Shown here piece by piece: positions 20,440 to 24,738 of a stretch of DNA of 24,738 nucleotides. This DNA comes from a virus. Position 1 is the first letter of the stretch, and the number at the start of each line of letters is the position of its first letter. A program made the position numbers and the translations under genes. The stretch spans positions 1 to 24,738 of IMG/VR virus record IMGVR_UViG_3300042924_004093. One strand, 5' to 3'. The notes beneath the pieces are model-generated. The model saw only the letters and a program-made list of their open reading frames with translations. It had not been told where the DNA came from and searched no databases.

Positions 20440-22296
20440 TTATTTTATTTCACAAGCACCACCTGCACAGGCAAGTTCACCCGTTAGGTCGGTGTTGTCA
20501 TCAAGTTCAACAACCTTTGATAAATCAACATCGTGTAGAGTTTGCATTAGTTGGTCATACTTTTCTTTTGTGATGTCTTCAAATGGAGCCTGAATATATG
20601 TTCCACCATCATAAGGAAGAACTGAAAGTCCATTGAAGTGTTCTTTATTTTCCCACATCCAATTACCGACCGCATCCCATTCGTGTTCACGGATAGATAC
20701 CGTTGCCGAAATGTTGTGTGTGTTCATTCCATTCTTGTGACCTGGTTTTATCCAATTTTGATTGAACCACTTTACACGTTCAAGAAGTTGGAGTGGTGAT
20801 TCTGTTCGCATAATCGCGTTAGATGGTGCCTTTTGTGGGACACCGATAACTGCGGTATCGTGTGGACGGAAGTATTCGTCTTCAACCAATTCAGGGTGGT
20901 TGATTGCAAGGTGAGTATAGATTGCCTCGTTCTTACCAACACGAACACGGCGGAGGTAATAGTCATTGTGCCAAGCGTGAATACCTGATGAACAACCAAG
21001 TGTTAGTGATGAAGTTCCAGCTGGCTTGATTGTTGTGATACGGGCAGCTTTGTTGATACCGAGGATTCCAGCCAATCTTTCGTTTTCTTCCTTTGCAACT
21101 TTTGTTGCGGCCTTTACATCCAACTTCTGAACAACACCTGAACCAATACCTGTCATACCAACTCCAAGAAGAGCATCCTTCTCTGTTGTTCTTTGCCAGA
21201 TTGGACGGAGGTAATGAAAATCTGTATATCCCGCCTGTAAAGTTCCGATGAATGTTGCTGCACGAACTCGGTCTTCCAAATCTTGTTGGTCTACTACGTC
21301 TGAAACATTTACTTCACAAAGATTACAGAATTGGAATGGACGAAGTGCAATTTCACAACAAGGGTTTGTTCCCCAATCCTTATCGTTTGAAAGATAGATT
21401 CCTGGTTCACCCGCATTTGAAAGTTCAATCTTCTTCCACAATTCTTTGAAGAACTCTTCACTTACTTTACTACGGAGTAATACCGCCGAGTTATTTGCAC
21501 GTCCACGTTGAGGATTCAATTCCCACCAAGCACCAAACTTACAGGAAATCATCTCATCGTCATCGGCAGAGAAAAGTGAGATAAGAGCTGCACGACGAAT
21601 ACCACCGGCAAGAACTGCATCTGCAATATGACAAACAATATCGTGAACTTCAATTGGTGATAACTTGTCTCCGTCTTTCTTGAGGTCAAGGATAGAACGA
21701 ATTTTCTCAACACAGATACGAAGTGGTTCTGCACCAGGAGCTTTACCGCCCGATGTTATAAGACGAGCACCCTTTGGACGGATGTCTGAATAATCAAAAC
21801 GAAGTGATGAACCACTCGTGAAGTATGACTTTACAAGGGCTTTGATTGCATCAGCCCAACCTTCAATAGAGTCTGACACAAGGTATCTTCTTTCGCGGTC
21901 TGACTTTGGTTTCCGAATTTCAGGGAGTTTCTCAACGTGATGTTTCTGAACAGAATAACCTACACCTGTTCCACCGAGAAGAAGGAACATCACTTCACCG
22001 AAAGCACGCCAGTCATCAATAGGTAGATACGCACAGTTGTAGATACGGTTCGGTGAAATTTCAATTGGCTTACCGCCGAATTGAAGTGAACGCATTGAAG
22101 GAAGAACTTTCTTATCATAGACAAACTTATAGACATTTTCAATCTCGTCTTTTAGTTGTGGGTATTTCTTTTGGTGCATTTCTTTATTTCGTGTCACCAA
22201 CTCTTCCCAAGTTTCCCGACGATTGAGTTCAGGTATGAAACGAGAATACTTCATATAAACCGTAATATCCGAAAGGATTCGGTTGCTAATATCCAT
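20440..22296 (-). CDS. nrdJ: Ribonucleotide reductase, class II (adenosylcobalamin-dependent)
   Basis: The 618-residue product makes deoxyribonucleotides and needs vitamin B12 coenzyme, so it works with or without oxygen. RIYNCAYL holds one active-site Cys (C88), NPCCEIAL the radical Cys and Glu (C313, E315), and FCNLCEVN the partner Cys (C324); GGTGVGYSVQ (about 108-117) and KPAGTSS are also typical. The C-terminus ACAGGACEIK gives the CxxxxC pair reduced by thioredoxin. The length is that of the short monomeric form, without an ATP-cone. CGGAG precedes ATG. The thioredoxin at 7840-8091 may recycle it; the host or medium must supply B12. Confidence 0.95.
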   Translation of the reverse strand: MDISNRILSDITVYMKYSRFIPELNRRETWEELVTRNKEMHQKKYPQLKDEIENVYKFVYDKKVLPSMRSLQFGGKPIEISPNRIYNCAYLPIDDWRAFGEVMFLLLGGTGVGYSVQKHHVEKLPEIRKPKSDRERRYLVSDSIEGWADAIKALVKSYFTSGSSLRFDYSDIRPKGARLITSGGKAPGAEPLRICVEKIRSILDLKKDGDKLSPIEVHDIVCHIADAVLAGGIRRAALISLFSADDDEMISCKFGAWWELNPQRGRANNSAVLLRSKVSEEFFKELWKKIELSNAGEPGIYLSNDKDWGTNPCCEIALRPFQFCNLCEVNVSDVVDQQDLEDRVRAATFIGTLQAGYTDFHYLRPIWQRTTEKDALLGVGMTGIGSGVVQKLDVKAATKVAKEENERLAGILGINKAARITTIKPAGTSSLTLGCSSGIHAWHNDYYLRRVRVGKNEAIYTHLAINHPELVEDEYFRPHDTAVIGVPQKAPSNAIMRTESPLQLLERVKWFNQNWIKPGHKNGMNTHNISATVSIREHEWDAVGNWMWENKEHFNGLSVLPYDGGTYIQAPFEDITKEKYDQLMQTLHDVDLSKVVELDDNTDLTGELACAGGACEIK

Positions 22297-22316
22297 AGTT
22301 GTCTCCGATTATTTTT

Positions 22317-22346
22317 TTTCTAAAAACGTTTATTTTTGATTCCAAA
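22317..22346 (-). promoter_or_regulatory. Class 1 promoter candidate for ribonucleotide reductase
   Basis: TTTGGAA (22340-22346) lies 17 bp before TAGAAA (22317-22322). The -33 element and spacing are right, but the -10 match is poor. Confidence 0.45.
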
Positions 22347-22384
22347 GTTGAATCGTATAGAGATAAGTATGAAGTTTGAAAGAA

Positions 22385-22399
22385 AAAATCGGTGATTTT
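22385..22399 (-). terminator. Short A+T-rich hairpin with T run
   Basis: On the minus strand AAAATC-ACC-GATTTT is followed by TTC, a weak intrinsic terminator just after the gene at 22405-22980 and before the RNR promoter. Confidence 0.4.
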
Positions 22400-22404
22400 C
22401 TGAA

Positions 22405-22980
22405 TTATTTTTTTACCCATTTTTCCCCATCCCACCATTCAAAGTTAGGATAGTTTGCCTTGAAATTGAACTGTTCATACCATTCACTAATATACAAATA
22501 AGGGTATGAATGTCCAAGTAATTTATGGATGAAGTAATAACAAGTTAGTGGTGTTATTCCATTTTTCTTCATTCTACCACCGACTACGGTTGAGAAGAAT
22601 GGAATATCATCAAACCAATTTAGAACCGCAAACACAGAGTCATCAAAGTAATAAATCTCATGGTTGAATGAAAGGCAAGTTCTAATGTAATCTTCCTGAA
22701 AGTTTGGGTATAAATGCTTTGTCTCTCCAAATATATTTTCCCAATCACCCTCATTTGATACGTTCAACTTTCTCACTTCATACCGACGAGTTCCTGACAA
22801 CTCATCTATCTTTACACGAGAAGAACGGGATTGATACCATTCTCCATTTTTTGTTGGTAGCCATCCTGTTTCAAAAAGTTCTTTGTAGGTTTCACCATCG
22901 GGTGTCCCAAACACTTCACAGAGGTCTGCCCCTGTGTTATCATTATACTTTCCGTTTAGATGGCTTATCCGTATTTTCAT
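22405..22980 (-). CDS. Possible arginyl/leucyl-tRNA-protein transferase-like protein
   Basis: The 191-residue product resembles the ATE/Bpt aminoacyl-tRNA-protein transferases in layout. An N-terminal LFETGWLPTKNGEWYQSRSS followed by RVKIDELSGTRR parallels their GWR...YRP...R...RR region. The C-terminal YPYLYISEWYEQFNFKANYP then NFEWWDGEKWV parallels the YLGYWI...KMAYK..Y.P.E.L..G.W block of the GNAT-like catalytic part. The Cys cluster of ATE is missing. If real it would add an amino acid to protein N-termini, marking them for degradation. It is about 50 residues shorter than bacterial Bpt. The match is by pattern only. It overlaps the next gene upstream by 38 bp. Confidence 0.55.
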   Translation of the reverse strand: MKIRISHLNGKYNDNTGADLCEVFGTPDGETYKELFETGWLPTKNGEWYQSRSSRVKIDELSGTRRYEVRKLNVSNEGDWENIFGETKHLYPNFQEDYIRTCLSFNHEIYYFDDSVFAVLNWFDDIPFFSTVVGGRMKKNGITPLTCYYFIHKLLGHSYPYLYISEWYEQFNFKANYPNFEWWDGEKWVKK

Positions 22981-23665
22981 TTAGTTTCTCATCATACTCT
23001 TTTGACCTTTTTTCATTTGACTCACCAGCTTCTAAATCGGTGTGGTCATACTGCATATTATCCGTTTCAGGAGTTACCCATCTTGGATTTCTTTCAGCAG
23101 TCCAAAGAGTGTTATTATACATTCTGTTTATCACCACGTCTTCTTTTGTTGTGAATGAAGGGTCGTGGAGTAAAAGACGATTGTTTGGTTGTATCGCAAA
23201 GTTTCCATTGTCCATCGCAAGAACGTGGCCACACTTATGTTGAGACGGGTATTCAGAGAATAAAAAGTCTGTATCACCTGAATCTGTTGATGCACCCCAA
23301 TCTAATGTGAACAAGTATCTTCCCTTGTATTTTTCTCTCCGACGGGAAATGAATGTCATATTCCTATTTTTGAGATAAGGGAATTGAGTTGCAGAAACGT
23401 GATACGAGAACGAGTCCCATAAGACTAACTCATCAAGTGGTTGTTCTATTGCGTCTTCTTTCCAAGAGAAAGCGTGTATTGGCATCCTCCACCAAAGTCC
23501 ACCGTCTTGCATAACAAAGTGAAAGAGTGGGGCTTGTGCTGGAATTGATGCCATTCCAAAAATAATACAAGGGAACTTCTTATCGTGTGAGTCCCGTTGG
23601 TCTCGTAAGAAATTCCCACGTACCATTGCGTCTATTGGTGGGATTGGTATATTTAGGTAGGACAT
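22943..23665 (-). CDS. Conserved phage protein of unknown function
   Basis: The 240-residue product begins MSYLNIPIPPIDAMVRGNFL and has PCIIFGMASIPAQAPLFHF, then MQDGGLWWRMPIHAFSW, a pattern I associate with a conserved protein of T4-like phages of marine and other bacteria. Later parts read LVLWDSFSYHVSATQFPYL and GRYLFTLDWG. The last 40 residues are charged and probably disordered (NEKRSKEYDEKLNENTDK). It is not a known enzyme. AAAGGAA lies upstream of ATG and a strong terminator precedes the gene. Confidence 0.82.
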   Translation of the reverse strand: MSYLNIPIPPIDAMVRGNFLRDQRDSHDKKFPCIIFGMASIPAQAPLFHFVMQDGGLWWRMPIHAFSWKEDAIEQPLDELVLWDSFSYHVSATQFPYLKNRNMTFISRRREKYKGRYLFTLDWGASTDSGDTDFLFSEYPSQHKCGHVLAMDNGNFAIQPNNRLLLHDPSFTTKEDVVINRMYNNTLWTAERNPRWVTPETDNMQYDHTDLEAGESNEKRSKEYDEKLNENTDKPSKRKV

Positions 23666-23681
23666 AACTTTTCCTTTTATG

Positions 23682-23707
23682 AAAAAGGGAACCGAAGTTC
23701 CCTTTTA
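23682..23707 (-). terminator. Strong intrinsic terminator with TTCG loop
   Basis: On the minus strand AAAAGGGAAC-TTCG-GTTCCCTTTT followed by T and C: a 10-bp stem with the very stable UUCG tetraloop and a T run. It ends the unit of the gene at 23724-24272. Confidence 0.95.
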
Positions 23708-23723
23708 TACTTTACATTGTCTA

Positions 23724-24272
23724 TTAGAAAATATTTGAACTCTTTACTGATTGAGAAGTTTGTTTGCCAGAGGAATCAGTTGATACAGATTTTGTATCAA
23801 CTTTAGCCAATCTCATAAACAAGTATTCTACATAATCAGTCGTATTATCTAATGAATGAAGGAAAATATCCCCAGGATTCAGGGCTCCGACTATTTGTTT
23901 AGTTTGCCATTTTTTCGGGTCACTTATAACAGGTCCAGTATATTTTGCTAACTGAAAATAATTTACTGCCTTTTCTATTGTAGCCTTTTGTTTTACACTC
24001 CCAACAAGATATAATTCCTGTGCATCATTTGAAGAATTGAAACTTATAAGAACATTATCAGGTTCAGTTTTCAATCTTTCTTTCAACGGCTCTACAGCGG
24101 CATAAGCACTATTATTTTTTGGAGGAAACACGCGAGGAATGAGTTTCAGGTCTTTCAATCTTTTTTCAAGATCCTTTCCAAATGCAGTTATATCTTTATT
24201 CAATGCCTCTGATAATACACGCTTCTTGAAAAGTTGTTGAATATTTCTTCCTTCTTCTAGTAAGTCTCTCAT
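23724..24272 (-). CDS. Putative capsid-internal protein with leader
   Basis: The 182-residue product starts MRDLLEEGRNIQQLFKKRVL; LLEE|G at 4-8 fits the L-x-E|G prohead protease site and VLSE|A follows at about 19-23. The body has an alpha/beta look (DNVLISFNSSNDAQELYLVG and ALNPGDIFLHSLDN) and a Ser/Thr/Gln-rich tail (SVSTDSSGKQTSQSVKSSN). The start is ATG at 24272 with GGAG eight bases upstream; the GTG before it is too close. A class 2 element lies about 35 bp upstream and a strong terminator follows, so it forms a separate late unit. Function is unknown. Confidence 0.75.
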   Translation of the reverse strand: MRDLLEEGRNIQQLFKKRVLSEALNKDITAFGKDLEKRLKDLKLIPRVFPPKNNSAYAAVEPLKERLKTEPDNVLISFNSSNDAQELYLVGSVKQKATIEKAVNYFQLAKYTGPVISDPKKWQTKQIVGALNPGDIFLHSLDNTTDYVEYLFMRLAKVDTKSVSTDSSGKQTSQSVKSSNIF

Positions 24273-24305
24273 CACATTATCTCCAAATAATAGTTGTGGT
24301 TATAG

Positions 24306-24318
24306 ATATAAATATAAT
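24306..24318 (-). promoter_or_regulatory. Class 2 (putative late) promoter element
   Basis: Minus strand ATTATATTTATAT, lying in the short gap after the helicase stop. It drives the single-gene unit at 23724-24272. Confidence 0.55.
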
Positions 24319-24325
24319 GAGAATA

Positions 24326-24738
24326 TCAAAATCCTTCAAGTTCCTTGAACTTTTGAGCAAGAGCCTTCTTTACCATAGTCTCACCCTTCATAGAATCTGA
24401 AACAGATTTACCGATGTCAGAGTTAGGTTCAAAGATTTCAATATGTCCCGTCATTGTATTTATCTTACTTGGGAATGTCATACCATCAGGACCGAATCGG
24501 TTCTTGATAATGTGCCATCTTCCTGTTCCGCCAATCTTGTCATTCAACTTACGGGAAAGAGACATAATGAAGTCACACACCATAACTTTATTATAAGATT
24601 CTGAAACCTTATTACCTTCAATCACATCTTCTTCTGTGGCAGAACGATTGGCTTGTGATGCAGTCCAAATTGGAATATCATACTCACCAGCAACACCACG
24701 AAGGTCTTCGTAGATGTCATTCAATTCCAATCTCTTAT
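24326..24738 (-). CDS. Replicative DNA helicase, DnaB/gp41 type (C-terminal part)
   Basis: The frame is open to the window edge; the last 137 residues are seen. PIWTASQANRS matches the motif H4 region of DnaB-family helicases (the SQ-x-NR sensor), VMVCDFIMSLSRK the next strand, and GGTGRWHIIKNRFGPDG the arginine-finger/KNR-x-G block at the end of the RecA-like core. The enzyme unwinds DNA ahead of the polymerase. A 40-residue tail ending KALAQKFKELEGF follows. The Walker A part is outside the window. Confidence 0.88.
   Translation of the reverse strand, partial: KRLELNDIYEDLRGVAGEYDIPIWTASQANRSATEEDVIEGNKVSESYNKVMVCDFIMSLSRKLNDKIGGTGRWHIIKNRFGPDGMTFPSKINTMTGHIEIFEPNSDIGKSVSDSMKGETMVKKALAQKFKELEGF

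Noticed and set aside
22704-23243. A 179-residue plus-strand open frame
   Set aside because: It lies opposite two well-supported minus-strand genes, has low-complexity Ser/Leu/Phe content typical of a shadow frame and no start signal.

Overview
The window looks like a dense early/middle-gene region of a large tailed dsDNA phage (myovirus-type, distantly T4-like). It carries a family B replicative polymerase, a DnaB/gp41-type helicase, an ATP-dependent DNA ligase, nucleotide-metabolism genes (class II ribonucleotide reductase, thioredoxin, dUTPase), homing-type nucleases, two DNA methyltransferases and 12 tRNA genes. Almost every gene is on the minus strand; one MBL-fold gene (5152-6039) runs the other way. 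Several signs point to a Bacteroidota host: vegetative promoters of the form TTTGGAA-N17-TAnnTTTG, a DUF5522-like protein, a short Hc1-like histone protein and an HNH protein of a type common in that phylum. Unlike many Bacteroidota genes, most genes here have clear Shine-Dalgarno sequences, and these decide several starts.

Layout, from low to high coordinates (transcription mostly runs right to left): a truncated N4/N6 DNA methylase (1-393); polymerase (438-2954); ClpP-like protease and a second DNA methylase (2993-4481); small genes; the reversed, probably exported MBL-fold gene; an operon of metallophosphatase, thioredoxin, dUTPase, exported DNA/RNA nuclease, small membrane protein and DUF3293-like protein (8789 down to 6036); HNH protein (8833-9336); a tandem-repeat AbrB-like protein (9441-9728); small genes including a SWIM zinc-finger protein (9785-11538); a hairpin-repeat/DnaA-box block and tRNA-Ser (11619-11826); a five-tRNA cluster (12259-12675); DNA ligase (13132-14220); NAD-dependent epimerase and a six-tRNA cluster plus tRNA-Glu (14980-16635); a block of putative capsid-internal proteins (17059-18751); small genes (18786-19593); a GIY-YIG endonuclease beside the class II ribonucleotide reductase (19648-22296); an aminoacyl-tRNA-protein-transferase-like gene and a conserved phage protein (22405-23665); another putative capsid-internal protein (23724-24272); and the 3' end of the helicase (24326-24738).

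Two promoter classes can be read. Class 1 (TTTGGAA, 17 bp, TA-rich -10) precedes replication, tRNA and small-gene units. Class 2 is a short element reading (C/T)ATATTTAT(A/C) on the coding strand, about 40-60 bp before starts. It precedes the genes whose products begin with a short leader ending in L/I-x-E followed by A or G, which resembles the T4 capsid-targeting sequence cut by the prohead protease. The most interesting possible system is therefore a set of at least five late-expressed proteins, unrelated in their bodies but sharing swappable leaders, that may be packed in the capsid and delivered with the DNA. A second is a repeated boundary module: 25-nt stem-loop, perfect DnaA-box 9-mer, then class 1 promoter, found at 11.6 and 14.3 kb. 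All functions rest on reading motifs by eye; no database search was run.
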